Shown here one piece after another: positions 34,195 to 45,749 of a stretch of 64,000 bases of DNA. The stretch comes from Gnetum montanum (taxonomy: Eukaryota > Streptophyta > Gnetopsida > Gnetales > Gnetaceae), in the NCBI GenBank assembly GCA_015680685.1, contig MNCI01000200.1:62001-126000 (forward strand), read 5' to 3'. A program made the position numbers and the translations under genes. Within the stretch, counting starts at the first letter, position 1. The number at the start of each line of letters is the position of its first letter. Under the pieces are notes generated by a model that saw only the letters and a list, made by a program, of their open reading frames with translations, ran no database searches and was not told where the DNA came from.

Positions 34195-34629
34195 TTGTTA
34201 CAAATAGAAGATCAACAAAGAAAATCTTTAGAACTTATTAAAGGTACAAGGAAAGTTGGAGAATTGGAGTTAAGCTATGTATCCAACATTGAGGAGACAA
34301 CAAAAACTAGCTATGGGTGTGCTCCTGATAAAGAAAATCCTCCTTTTCTTTTGACAATAAAATTAAAAGATAAATATCTTCATAGTTGCCTAGTTGATTC
34401 TAGAGGTACATCTACCATCATGCCATTATATAGATGCAAAAAGCTTGGTTTGATTCTTGAAAAATCCAATAAGAAATTTATTCAAGTAGACAAAAGTAAA
34501 GTAAAGATTTTGAAACAACTATCAAGTGTTCTATTGGAAATCACTTTTGAACCCTGTATAAAAAGTAGAGTAACTATTCAAGTAGTAGATATACTAGATT
34601 CACATAGTCTTTTGTTAAGTAGAAGTTAG
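34195..34629 (+). pseudogene. pro: G aspartic protease
   Basis: Active-site segment SCLVDSRGTSTIMPLYRC, where DSGA is expected; the Gly is Arg. The second loop is VVDILDSHSLLLSRS followed by a stop where Tat proteases have Trp, then KNFLGYISIDYSHIWLP. This phrase order is typical of a Tat subgroup in which protease is followed by RNase H before RT. Confidence 0.78.
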
Positions 34630-34702
34630 AGTAAGAATTTCTTAGGTTACATTTCTATAGATTATTCTCATATATGGCTACCTTGAAAAGGGAAGCCAAA
34701 TC

Positions 34703-34721
34703 ATATATATATATATATATA
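34703..34721. repeat. (AT)n microsatellite
   Basis: Run of AT dinucleotides between protease and RNase H of G; may have been generated after loss of coding function. Confidence 0.9.
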
Positions 34722-34839
34722 GTGAACCTTTTATGATAAAAAACATAACTTCGACTAGGAAGAATAAAGTTTTTGCAATAAGAGTTTCTGAATCCAAAAT
34801 TTGCACACTTCAAGAAATTTATAGCTTAGAAGAAGAGGA

Positions 34840-35266
34840 AGTTCAAGATGAAAGAAAATGGGAATTATATTTTGATGGGTCTTCTAACTCCAAAGATGTA
34901 GGAGTTGGAGTAGTTCTAGTAAAAGATAATTTCCCAAAAATATTTAAAGAAATTCATTGATCTTTTCCTTGCATGAATAACAAGGTTGAATATGAACCTT
35001 TGAGTATTGGAATTAACATGGCATTAGAAATGGAAATCAAGGTNTCTATCAGTATCAGATAACATAAAACATTTGCAAGTATTTGAAGATGATGATCAAG
35101 TACTCATATTTATGAAGAATAAGCAAGAATTTGAAAGTTAGATCACAAGGAAAAATATACAAAATTCTAGTAATCAAGCTTATGAAATAGCAAATTTTAG
35201 ATCTACCAAAATATTAAAGATATTAAATGTCACAAAGGAAGATAACTTAGTTTTTAGGAAAAATTT
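34840..35266 (+). pseudogene. G archaeal-type RNase H, located before RT
   Basis: WELYFDGSSNSKDVGVGVVL is the N-terminus of the extra Tat RNase H with its first Asp intact; NNKVEYEPLSIGINMALEM follows (expected TNN.AEYEAL..G...A). It lies between protease and RT, not between Gypsy RNase H and integrase as in O and T3. The open part is 34,733-34,960, with stops after; one base at 35,044 is unread (n). O inserts just beyond it. Confidence 0.75.
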
Positions 35267-35271
35267 GTTAT
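35267..35271. repeat. O target-site duplication, left copy
   Basis: GTTAT, identical to 53,737-53,741. Confidence 0.9.
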
Positions 35272-36836
35272 TGTACTAACCTAAATTGTCAGTGTAAGGC
35301 TGGAAGGAAAAATAGACACCGAAAGATCGTTGGGCAGGTACAGCTAACTCTGCCTTCACCTGAGGGCAAGCTAGAAAAGAGAACAAAGGTAGAGTGCATT
35401 GGATGGTTTGCATGAAAATCAACCAAGGACTTCCCTGAGCATAAGCTACGGCTAGCGCTGGGGTTATCTTAAATGGTGTAAACAGAATGTAAACAAAATG
35501 CAATCAGTGACACGAAATGTAAATAGAGTGCAGAGCATAAAAAGAGACTGAATTGTAAACGAAGCGTAAACAGAGTGTAAACAAAGCATAAATAGAGTAA
35601 ATAATATAAATGGAAGAGAATAATAAAACTGTATTGTATTTCTTAACAAGAGTGTGCACTCATCAAAGTGTAGCTGCACATGTGGATGGTAGGTCAAACA
35701 CCAAGCCCCGAGATGATGTGACATGATGATGTGATGTGAGAAGTGCTTGGATGCCAGGAGTCAAGTGTGCCAAGCACCCAAGGATTGTTGATTTTGTATA
35801 TTCTTAGATTGCTAATGTCACCAATTGCCAACCTTTCCATTCATGTGAATTGACAAGGTATTTATAGGGCTGGACTGAGCTCAAGTGCAGAATTCTAGAA
35901 TGGAATCAACGGTTGGGATTTAATAGAAAAACGGATCAAGCAACACATGTCCAATGGATAGTTGTGCACGAGTTGGATGTGTGTCGACAAGCTACGTTCT
36001 TGACCAGGTACATTGCATTTTACAATTCATGGGTTGCTCAAGCCCATGAAAGTACATTTAATTTAGACCATGAGGGCTTGACATGCCCAAAAATGGGGAT
36101 TTACAATGAAATGTACAACAAGAGAAATATGAACTAGCTCGCTTGACCATGGATCTAGTGCTGCAGGGTGTCGAGATGTCGATTTGAGGTTGTTCAAGTC
36201 ACCAGGGCTTCCAATGTGAATTGATGTGCCTTCAGAGTTAAGTCGAGTTAAGCTTCAGTGTAAGTCGATTTGTGGTCACGCTGCACTCACACCCAGTGTG
36301 ACCTCGAGCTTGCCCAGTGTCAGTGTGCCCATTGTCAAGTGTGCCCATCATCTAGTGTGCCCAACATCCAGTGTGGACGCTATACTCACGCTCAATGTGA
36401 CCTCCAATGTGAGTGAAGAAAACTTAACCTTTTGACACCATTTTTTGAATTTTGAAGCCTAGATTTTTTTCCTAGATGTGTTTAACTCTAGAATTTGGAA
36501 TTTGAGCTTGGTTTTGAGTGGTTTTGAATAGGTCATGCTGGCTATTTTGGGTAGCTCACGTTGCCTATTTTGGGTAGGTCACGTTGTGGTCATGCTCAGT
36601 GTGACCTGTAGAGTGACCTAAAAAAACTTGCAATTTTTTGACACTGGATGGATGCTGAACACTGTAATTTCGAACTTCAAAAAATTGACCTCCACCTTTG
36701 ACTTGATCTTGACATTCCTCGGAGTTTTTCACATTGAGGGTGAGCAACCTACCTTAGTTAAATTTTTCCTCTGACCTTCAAGAGGGCTTGATTCATTTCC
36801 ATTTCAAAGTGCTAGGCCAAAATTGGTGGTGTTTCA
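35272..36836 (-). repeat. O 3' LTR (1,565 bp)
   Basis: On the minus strand it begins TGAAACACCACC and ends GTTAGTACA. A TATA box (minus CCCTATAAATACC) lies near 35,857-35,869. U3 holds many copies of a GTGACC/GTGCCC-type motif (36,270-36,610). Confidence 0.92.
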
Positions 36837-36850
36837 TTGGCCCCTCTTTG
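36837..36850 (-). other. O polypurine tract
   Basis: Minus strand CAAAGAGGGGCCAA abuts the 3' LTR. It confirms the minus orientation independently of the coding regions. Confidence 0.8.
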
Positions 36851-37975
36851 TTGATGTCTAGAGGAATCCCCCTAAGAGGTGTCGACAAAGAAATGCAAAA
36901 CACCATGAACAAACAAGTACCAACATCAACCGTTAGCCCTTGGCCGAATGTCATCACACCGTGTCCAAAAGTACATGGGATTGAGGGAATGTGCTTCAAG
37001 ATGCAAGGGATTGTAATTGGGGGAAGTAAGAAATTGGTCAAGGGTGATAACTGCTATTGGAATTGTGGGAGAGGAATGCTCTCACGTGAACAAGTTATTT
37101 CATTGGTCTTTTTTCAAAATTCATGTCTTTAGTAGACTTGGAACCAAGACAACAGAGGTGCGTTCTTTGGAGAAATGGGACACTCGTAGAGTGTTTATGG
37201 AAGCTCGTTGTAAACAGCCAAAACCACACGATGATGTACAACATGCTCACTTTGAGACACAAGTGTGGTTTTTTTTTTCTCTTTTTGAAAGAGCTTTCTT
37301 TTTTTTCCATGCTCATGTACTATGTACTGTGTACTGTGTTTTGTGTTGAAACTGCTTAGGGATTCATAGTGCGCAACAGTGTATCAAGAGTTTTGAAGTG
37401 AGCAGAATGTATCAATGGGGTATAATTGAATAGGCTAAGGGGAGCACAATGGGGAAATAGGGGATATATAATGAGTTGGGAATGTACTTATGAATGGATT
37501 CATTAACCTAGTTACGTGCATTAGAAAGAATGTGATACCTTGTCTTCACAATGAAGTGCATCCATGCACGAACACCTCAGGCGTGTCATCCTGCAAAAAC
37601 AACTCCAAGAAGACAAGAAAAAAAAACAAATGAATCGGTTAACTAAGCACTTTAAACTTAGGGATGGAGCCACTATGTGCAATTTCAAAGCAAACAGTAC
37701 CATGAACAGCATCAAATTCATTAGGATCCATGAAACAAATTATGCAGCAAGTTTTTTTGAAACATGAATAGCCAATTGTAGCAACACATCTTTTCAAATT
37801 TTTTCCTAATTGTTGATGATGTTGATAATTTATAGTCCTAGCGAACTGTTGCGGGTTAGTTTCATGTCATAACCCCTTGGACAGAGCCAGTTTAGTGTCG
37901 TAGTGGATGATACATTGCTTAGTTTATAGTCATAGCGGACTTGTGAAGAGGCAAACTAGTTTATAGTCATAGTGG
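36851..37975 (-). other. O region between tandem array and polypurine tract
   Basis: No supported gene. Small open frames on both strands overlap each other without domain features. 37,825-37,975 has single copies of a TTTATAGTCATAGCGGACT phrase that also occurs near 47,790 at the far end of the intron. Confidence 0.5.
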
Positions 37976-38245
37976 ACTAATCTATGGTATCAGTTTTAAG
38001 TCATGATGCCAAAAATAATCTATGGTATCAGTTTTAAGTCATGATGCCATGACTAATCTATGGTATCAGTTTTAAGTCATGATGTCAGGACTAATCTGTG
38101 GTATCAGTTTTAAGTCATGATTCCAGGACTAATCTGTGGTATCAGTTTTAAGTCATGATACCAAGACTAATCTATGGTATCATTTTTAAGTCATGATGCT
38201 AGGACTAATCTGTGGTATTGGTTTTAAGTCATGATGCCAGGACTA
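37976..38245 (-). repeat. 38-bp tandem repeat, about 7 copies
   Basis: Unit contains TCTATGGTATCAGTTTTAAG then TCATGATGCC; starts at 37,981, 38,019, 38,057 and so on with a constant 38-bp period. Lies just downstream of the integrase stop of O. Confidence 0.9.
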
Positions 38246-38263
38246 TGACGTACCTCAAGTCTA

Positions 38264-39400
38264 TCAGACATAGTACTGTTTCAAGTACAAGTGGTTCGTA
38301 GGATTGGCGAACTCATTTCCGTCCATGTTATCAAGTTTGAATGCTCCATTATTGTATGCCTTGGTAACTAAGTAAGGCCCTTCCCAGTTGGCTAAGAATT
38401 TATCTGGATGTTCACGGGTAGCCTTAAGGACTAGATATCCTTCTTTGATCGAGCGTTTATGAAGATCGTGCTTGTGTCTTTGCCTCTGTTGTTTTTGGTA
38501 CCATTCGATTTGATCAAGTGTTCGCACATGTTCCTCCTCTACTGAGTCAAGTTCAACAATGCATAGTTCATTGTTTTAACTTTCATTAAGGAGACCAAAG
38601 AGAGTTATCTACAATGAGGGAACCTGCAATTCTAAAGGTAAAACAACTTTAGATCCATATACAAGACTATATGGAGTTTTACCAGTGGATGTTCGATGTG
38701 TCGTTCTATAAGCCCACAATGTGTAGACTAATTATTCATGCCATCATTTCTTGCTCTGATTCAGCATCTTTTTGACCACCATGATGATATTTTTGTTTGT
38801 AGCCTCTACTTGACCATTGCTCTATGGGTAATAAGGTGATGAAAATGCATGTTTAATGCCCAAACTCTCACAGACGCTTTTAGTATCTGCACTGCTGAAC
38901 TCTGGCCCATTGTCAGTAATGATGGTTATTGGAATACCAAAACGGGTCACAATATTTTCTATTATGAAAGTGCAAATTTGTTTTGAGGTGGTCTTCCTAA
39001 GGGAAATAGCTTCTACCCATTTTGTGAAATATTTAGTCGCAATGATAATAAAGCTATGCCCTATTGAAGATGATGGCGTTATCAGTCCAATTAAGTATAA
39101 ACCCCATTTCTGGAATGGCCATGTGATTTGTATTGTATACAATTCGTTAGGTGGTACATGTATTAGCTTACTATGCCTTTGGCAAATGTCACATGTTCTG
39201 ACTTTGGAGATGCAATCATACTCCATGTGTGGTCAGTAGTAACCTAAGCACCTAATCTTTGTTGCCATTGCTTTAGGTGCTATGTGTCCTCCAAAAAGTC
39301 CTTTGTGAATTTTTTCTACGATCCTTTGACCATCGACACCACTTACACACATAAATAGAATGCCTTCATAGGATTTGTGACACAAGGTGTCTCCTATTAA
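38264..39400 (-). pseudogene. INT: O integrase
   Basis: Zinc-binding end near 39,180 (TCDICQRHSK). Core: the first catalytic Asp is Tyr (WGLYLIGLI), the second is intact (IITDNGPEFSS), and the Glu is intact (NGQVEATNKN). C-terminal module SIKEGYLVLK then NWEGPYLVTKAYNNGAFKLD, ending LKQYYV and stop at 38,264. Same frame as RT across the whole exon. Would insert the cDNA; inactive because of the Asp change and stops. Confidence 0.88.
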
Positions 39401-39699
39401 CGTGTATTACCAAGAATGTTTTCATACGGTGCCTTTTTGAGCATTTGTTAGGTATTGTGGGGGTTCTCCTCTTAGAAGGTACTCTTTTATGTCATCGTAC
39501 CATTCTATCATGTGTGTTGTACTGATGGATGCTACAGGTACTTCATCTAGAGTGTTAATTATAGGTTCAGCACAACTTGTTATAGAACTAGGCAACGCAT
39601 GGAACATTCCAGGTGTCATGTTTAAGGCTAGTGTGGTGAGTGCATTAGCAACAATGTTTTCGCTTCTGGGGACATGTTGTAAGTCTATTTCTACTAGCT

Positions 39700-40540
39700 A
39701 TATTAGCAGATGTTTGGTCAAATCACAATATGATTGCAAATGGAGAGCCTTGCATGAGTAAACATCAGTGACCTGATTAATGACTAACTGTGAATCCCCT
39801 CGAACTACAAAGTGTGAGATTCCTGAAGTTAATGCCACTTGAAGGCCTCGAAGAAGACCTTCATATTCTTCCATGTTATTGGTGCAAGGACAGGTTAAGC
39901 AGTAGGTGAAAGGTTGGATTTCTCCAGAGAGGTATGCTAATATGGCTGCAGCACTTCCTCCTTGAGAGGTTGAAGCTCCATTGAAGTAGAGAATTGCCTC
40001 GTAGTTATCAGGTACGATGTCTATACTATTAACATTTTCATCTGGGAATTCAAGATTTATTATCATTTGATCGTGTGTCAGTGAGATGGTTAGATGCATG
40101 AATATTGCTTGACCTTTTGTGGAAGATTGAGTGACATAGTGTAAGTCAAACTCTATAATCATCGCTTTTCACCTAGCTAACCTATTCGACTTGTAGATGT
40201 TATTAGTGATGGCACAGAGAACATTATCCTTGCAAATGATGTAAACTTGATTACGGAAAAGATAATGTTGCCATTTCTTCAAGGAGAAGATGAGGGCGAG
40301 GCATGATTTTTCTATGTCGTTGTATCGTCATTCATAGGCGATTAATGTGTGGCTTATGTAATATATAGGGATTTTGGCTCCATCTTGACATTTTTAACAA
40401 AGCATGGATGCAATGGAGGAATCGAAAGTTGCAAGGTATATGTAGAAAGGTTTGTCATCTTATGGAGGATAAATAGTTGGTAGTTGAGCCAACTCTTGTT
40501 TTATGTTCTCGAATGCTTCTTGTCATTGTTGGGTCCATTG
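39700..40540 (-). pseudogene. RNH: O Gypsy RNase H plus archaeal-type RNase H
   Basis: Gypsy-type part: YYISHTLIAYE then DIEKSCLALIF and IIEFDLHYVTQSSTKGQA (about 40,380-40,090). Archaeal-type part (about 40,000-39,700): ILYFNGASTSQGGSAAAIL (first Asp changed to Asn), TNNMEEYEGLLRGLQVA, FVVRGDSQLVINQV. The order RT, RNase H, archaeal RNase H, integrase is the common Tat arrangement, in contrast to G. Confidence 0.85.
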
Positions 40541-41751
40541 GAAATGTACATTCTTTCATAATAGATGTTGCACGGGGCTCAACTTATCCATCAGCCTTTT
40601 GATAAAGCATTTGATGAATTGAATTCTACCTTGCAGGACACGTAGTTCGGTGAGGTTTCTTGGTGGTTGCATATTGGTTATTGCTTTGAGCTTATCGGGG
40701 TCTACCCGTATCCCTGTTTCGGAGACTAGGAAACCAAGCATTTTTCCCATTTTAACACTGAAGACACACTTCTTTGGGTTAAGCCTAAGGTCATATTTGA
40801 GGCATTATTTAAGCACTAAGTCTAGATCTTTTGCATGTTGTTCAGTTGTTTTAGATTTTACCGCTATATCATCAACATAATCATTGAGCAAATTGAGCAT
40901 ATAATCACTAAATATGTATGTCATTACTTGCTAATATGTGGCACCTACATTCTTAAGGTTGAATGGCATCATTGTATAATAGAATGTTCCCCAAGGTGTC
41001 ATAAAAGTTTTCCTAAGTTGATGTTCTGGATTGATTCTTATTTGATTGTAGCCCGAAAATCCATCCATGAAGGACAATAGCGCATGCCCAGCAGTTGTGT
41101 CAATAAGTTGATCAATACTAGGTAATGGGAAATCATCCTTTATAGTGGCTATATTGAGATCGTGAAAGTCGATGCATATGCATATACTACTGTTCTTCTT
41201 AGGAACTACAACAATGTTTGATACCCAATCAGAATAATCGACAGCTCGGATAAAATCAGCTTGGTATATCTTTGTGATTTCAGCGCCGACTACTAATGCC
41301 ACTTTGGGTCTAACCTTTCATGCTTTTTGCTTTACAGGTTTAATTTTTTCATCAAGAATAATGTTGTGTTGGATAATCCAGGGGTCTAGTCTTGGCATGT
41401 CTGTATATGACCATGTGAATGTTTTTATGTTGTCTTTTAACACCTAAGTGAAGTCACCTACGAGTTGCGGGTCTAGTAGGGCACTTAATTTTAAGGTTTT
41501 GGCTTTGTCATTGACTGTGGTGATGGGGATTTCAACCAAAGGATCTTCAATGATATTGTTGGCTTCCAGATCTAGAGTTTTAGCTACATTTTTAGGCCAG
41601 TTTGAGATTTTTTGAGTGGAAGCTATCAAATCAGTATAGGTGAATGGACTTAGATCCAAGGGTTCTAGGTTGATCGCTCTTTCTACATCTCAATATGGTC
41701 CACTAAGAGACAATGTTGAGAGGATGTTGTTGGTGGCCATGGTGTTCACTC
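40541..41751 (-). pseudogene. RT: O reverse transcriptase (start of exon 2)
   Basis: Begins at the predicted splice acceptor (first exon base 41,751). Linker with LEPLDLSPFTYTDLIA, then RT motifs VSNIVVVPKKNSSICICIDF, HALLSFMDGFSGYNQIRI and MMPFNLKNVGATY. The catalytic YVDD box is intact (LLNDYVDDIAVKSK). Then KMLGFLVSETGIRVDP. Only scattered stops, and a single frame from here to 38,264. Confidence 0.88.
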
Positions 41752-42329
41752 CTGCCAATTAAAATGGGAGTGACATAAGAGATACTCCCTCAGTAGGAGA
41801 GTTACAAAGTGTAAATGAACATAGGATGTTAAAATGGTGCACTGACAAAATTAAGAGATGCGATGGAAGTCATGGTAGTTTAAGGCCATACCGGGCCATC
41901 TGTTGATTTGCCATTTGAACTGAGTGTATGCACTATTTTAAAATTTTTAAAATTTTTAAACTCTATATTTAAATTTTAAATTTTCTAGTGGACAATAAGG
42001 TCATGGAGATTTTAAAGTTTAATGAAATTTTCAAGTGTTTATATATGTTTATTTATTTTTGTTGATTTTCTGCACTTTCCTCCTTTGTTCATAAGAAATT
42101 TTGGGCCCAATTTGGGGGGATTGGAATGACAAGGAAATTTGGGTAAGCATAGGGCAAAGATGGTTTGAAGAACATGCATAATGAAAATAAGAAGAGGAAC
42201 TTAAAATAAAAGGCCCAAAAATTAAATAAATTAAAATAAAATAAAATTGCCATTGTGGGATAGAAAAGAGAATTTTGAAAAAGAAACCCTCATTTCTGTT
42301 AGCGTCAGTTGCTGGAAATTGGAAGAATA

Positions 42330-43440
42330 GCGTGACCTACCCAGAGTGCAGTGTGAGCCAAGGCATTAGCATCAATGTGATCATGGGAGACAAGGGCAAG
42401 GGGAAGGCAACTAGGGCAAGGGAAGGAAGAAGGTAGCCCTGGCATTCATGGAGGAGAGTGAAGAGCTCCTTCAACGTCTCCCCCAAGTCAGGATTCCAAT
42501 GTGGAAGAAGGCTCTACACAGGTAAATTCTTTACCCCCAATTTTCTTTGGCTTTTCTACGAGTAGCATTACCTAGGACGAGAATTTATGCTTGGGGTTTT
42601 TGGGATTTTTGGCTTAGGGCATGAGTGCATAGGTTTTCAATTTCCTTGGCATCCTGCTGCGAAATTGCTGGCTTTCTAATTGCAGGGTCATGACTGTAAC
42701 ATTTTTTTTGTTCTTAAGAGCAACGTGACTTGGGATATTTCAGGGCAACGTTACTTGTGACTTTCTCTTAGTTTTGGGGTAGGGAATGAACGATGTGACC
42801 CTAAATTTTTGAGGCAAAATATTTTCATTTTTAGAGGGTAGTGTGACCTGTAATTCTTGGGGTTTTTGGAGAAATTTTTCAGTCTCAGAAGGTAGTGTGA
42901 CTACTAAGATGTTAGAAATTTGGGGAATTTAACATGACTGCAATGTTGACTCTTTTCATGATTGAAATTTTGGATTTCAATGTGCCTGTGATTTTTGGGT
43001 TTCAACATGACTGGATTTTTGAATTTTCAATCCAGGGCAGTGTTTGACTAGTAAATTTTGGGCAAGCAGCATGACCTACAAACCTTGGAAGTTCAGCGTG
43101 CCTGCAATTTTTAGATTTTTCCCCTGGGGCAGCATGACCATGAATTTTTAGTTTCTTGCCCTGCATAGCGTGACCTTGAATTTTCAATTTCTTGCCCTAC
43201 GTAGTGTGACTTTGATTTTTCAGTTTCTTAACCTGGGGCTGTGTGACCATGATTTCTAAATTTTTCGCCCAAGCTAGCGTGACCTTGGATTTTGGATTTT
43301 TAGTCCTAGGATTTTCAAGGAGAACATTTTTAGAACAAAATAGCAGCCCCTAGCGTGAGCTAGAATGTGGGAAAGCCCATCGTGACTTGGTTATAGGGTA
43401 GCTTGACTTGGTGTAGCTAGCATGAGTGTTGGAGGAGTTT
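42330..43440 (+). repeat. Cluster of AGCGTGACC-like motifs in exon 1 and intron 1 of the antisense gene
   Basis: Repeated phrases such as TAGCGTGACCTTG, AGCATGACC, GTGTGACC and AACATGACTG every 40-70 bp, separated by T-rich text (GAATTTTCAATTTCTTGCCC appears twice). The same core motif is in the O LTRs and leader. Confidence 0.7.
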
Positions 43441-44340
43441 CCTTTGAGAGGATGTTCAGTGATTTCTAAATTTTATACTTTTTTTACCATTATTATTTTT
43501 CTAGGATTAATGATTTAAACATGGATTCATTCTTAAACCAATTTCAATGTACCCTAGTAAGCATAAGATTACACTAAATAGATGTTAGTGTCCTTGTCTC
43601 ATGGGGTGGTATATCTGTTTATGTGATTTTTTTGGTTTTAGGTGATGTTGATCTATTGTTAGTTCTTGGATTTTTCACTTACCCAATGTTTCGATTATGT
43701 GCAGGGGACCTAAATATTCTCTCCTTATTATTGAGCTTATTGGGCTGCTTGGTTGGTTTGGCCTCCTTGGACCAGATATGCCTCCCTATGACATGCAGAT
43801 TGGGCCCCATGTAATATGGTTTTGTCCCAATGCTAGTTCGTTCTTGTCGTTTATACTACAAAATTTCAATGTTGTCATATGGTCTCATCTAAGTAAATAG
43901 ATAGCTCGTGATATTATTGAGATCGTTTTACCTGGGGCTAACCAAGACATGCTAGCCTTCATTATTGATATCGATGAGGGACTGTTTAGAGTGGAGGGAG
44001 GCCCTACTGAGGGACCTAGATCCACTCATCCTTTAACCCGTGTGTGGGAGTTGCCTTCATGTAGTCATTACAATAGCAGCAACACACTTTTTCTAGCTCT
44101 TCTTGCACATACCTTATTTTGAAACCCACCCGGGATGGTATACAAAGTGGACAGGTATGCTCCTTTGTGACTTACTTTAACTTGTGATTTCTTTTTAATT
44201 TTATGTTATCATCTAAATGTGCATGTTGTTTCCCTATGTAGGCCCCATTTTGATGAACATGGAATGTGTGATGATGATGATGGGCTTACTTTAGTGTGCA
44301 CAACGCTAGAGACTTTATGGTGGGCCCCATTCTTTGTGTC
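42449..44340 (+). pseudogene. FCP1/NIF-type HAD phosphatase-like part (exons 1-3 of the antisense gene)
   Basis: Spliced reading: VRIPMWKKALHR joins GPKYSLLIIELIGLLGWFG (position of the LVLDLNGLL motif I of plant NIF-like phosphatases, catalytic Asp lost), then FLSFILQNFNVVIWSHLSK (matching the RP...FL.F....F.V..WSSR block), then VLPGANQDMLAFIIDIDE, then VWELP, SNTLFLALLAHT and NPPGMVYKV (matching the L.WE...NTLLIDDSP..A..NPP phrase, Asp pair lost). Domain recognition is by eye from family patterns. The order of five motifs is hard to get by chance, but the motif I Asp is missing, so no phosphatase activity is expected. Confidence 0.55.
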
Positions 44341-44612
44341 GTAGTGTTAGACCAGACCAAGATGGCCCTTGTTGACTCCCACAAGCAATTTTCAAGAGCC
44401 TTTGAGCGTTGCTAGGCCCATGGTTGGTTACATAAGGATTGGTCTCCTAATGGGTCAATTCTTCCTCAAAGGATTGATCCTGTGCCCACCTCACCTTCGC
44501 TAGCCACAAATGGTAAGTAACCACATGTTAGACTCCATTTTCCCTTTTTCTATTACATCATTGCATGTTGTATTCCTTTTCTAACTTTTCATTCTATGTT
44601 TTTCTTTTATAG

Positions 44613-45659
44613 CAATCATCCTCCTTAAATAAGTTACTATTACTACAGGGCATACTGAGCCTATGCTTTTTACAAAGTACAGGGAGGTAGAACAATCACA
44701 AAAGTGGTTATAGAAGTGAGCTTCTAATTTGATTATCAACCGCTTCACCCGGGTTGGTTTGATAGACCTATTTACAGCCTTGACTCCTAGCATTCTGACA
44801 CCTAATATGGTTACAATTGTTGACTCCTTTAGTGACGATGCTTCCCGTTTTACCACATAGGTTTGGGGAGTGAAGGTATCGTTCCGCCTAACCAGTGAGT
44901 TTCTTTCTAATCTTTTTGGTGTTCCCATGGATGGTGCCACGGTAGCCGTGGATAGAGTAACTAAGGATGGACAAGTCATAAGGGAGCTTGAGCAGTGGTT
45001 GGGTTTGTCTAAGGGTCCCAAGGGATTTTCCATGTAAGAGGATACCTTATTGACGAAAGTGAACTTCTTATATCCTCTCTTTTGGGCACAGGCATTTCCC
45101 AAATATCTTTCTCAAGGAAGAGTCCTTGGGATTGAGTTTGCTTGTGTGATGCATGTAGTTTTGGAGATAGGCATGCAATATAATTGGGCACAATTTCTAG
45201 GTTCTGGTCTTCATGGGAAAATTATTAGGTTACGTTCAAGCATTCATGCAAGATCCCACTACACCTTTGCTTTCTTTGTGGGATACCTGCACAGGTTCAC
45301 TGAATTCCTAGTAGTTCATGAGAATAACCACTACATTTTGAGAGATCGTTCGCAACTATCTTGCTCTAGGATTTGCCACTTATATAGCACCACTAGATCC
45401 CAAGACCCGCCTAAAGAGATTAAGGAGTCTGTATTGGTTACTAGTGGAGGTATGGCCAGCCGTTCTCATCATTCCCATGATAGTTTGGGATTGGAACCTC
45501 CTAGGTTGTGTGCATCTATTAAGAGGGCTAAATTCTTAATTAGTGAGACTATAGAAAAGTCCAAGGCAAAGGTGAAAAGGAAGGATAGTGCAAAGGAATC
45601 TGCCCTAGACGTGAGACCCTCAAGGGCAAAGAAAATTCAATTTATACTAACAGTTGAGG
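44613..45659 (+). pseudogene. Transposon-protein-like exon 4 of the antisense gene
   Basis: Largest exon; open from 45,050 and readable from 44,700 with single stops. LIINRFTRVGLIDLFTA, then VWGVKVSFRLTSEFLSNLFG and VPMDGATVAVD fit the plant putative-transposon-protein pattern (F...V...FY......V.GV.V.F....I..LFGLP). Then an aromatic stretch FLYPLFWAQAFPKYLSQGR, HYTFAFFVGYLHRFTEFLVV, and a Lys-rich tail (SIKRAKFLISETIEKSKAKV). A related region is in H (12,794-13,330). Confidence 0.5.
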
Positions 45660-45749
45660 GTAATTGGTTTGTATTTTTTGCTATATATTTTCTTTTTGGT
45701 TTATATTGCTATTGGATATACCTATGATCTATACTATACTAACTTTAAG

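Noticed and set aside
36837-36860. Primer-binding site next to the left O LTR (TTGGCCCCTCTTTG)
   Set aside because: On the minus strand this is a purine-rich tract directly before the LTR, and all coding regions of O are on the minus strand; it is the polypurine tract.
36788-37349. Overlapping open frames on both strands downstream of the O 3' LTR
   Set aside because: No motif, low complexity ends, and the region begins with the element's polypurine tract; treated as non-coding 3' sequence of O.
37976-38245. CRISPR-like array
   Set aside because: Contiguous 38-bp tandem units without variable spacers, in a plant retrotransposon.
38856-39239. 127-codon open frame on the + strand
   Set aside because: Antisense shadow of the O integrase, whose domain motifs are clear on the minus strand.
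44581-45102. 173-codon minus-strand open frame
   Set aside because: Shadow of exon 4 of the + strand gene, which has splice sites, phase continuity and domain patterns in its favour.
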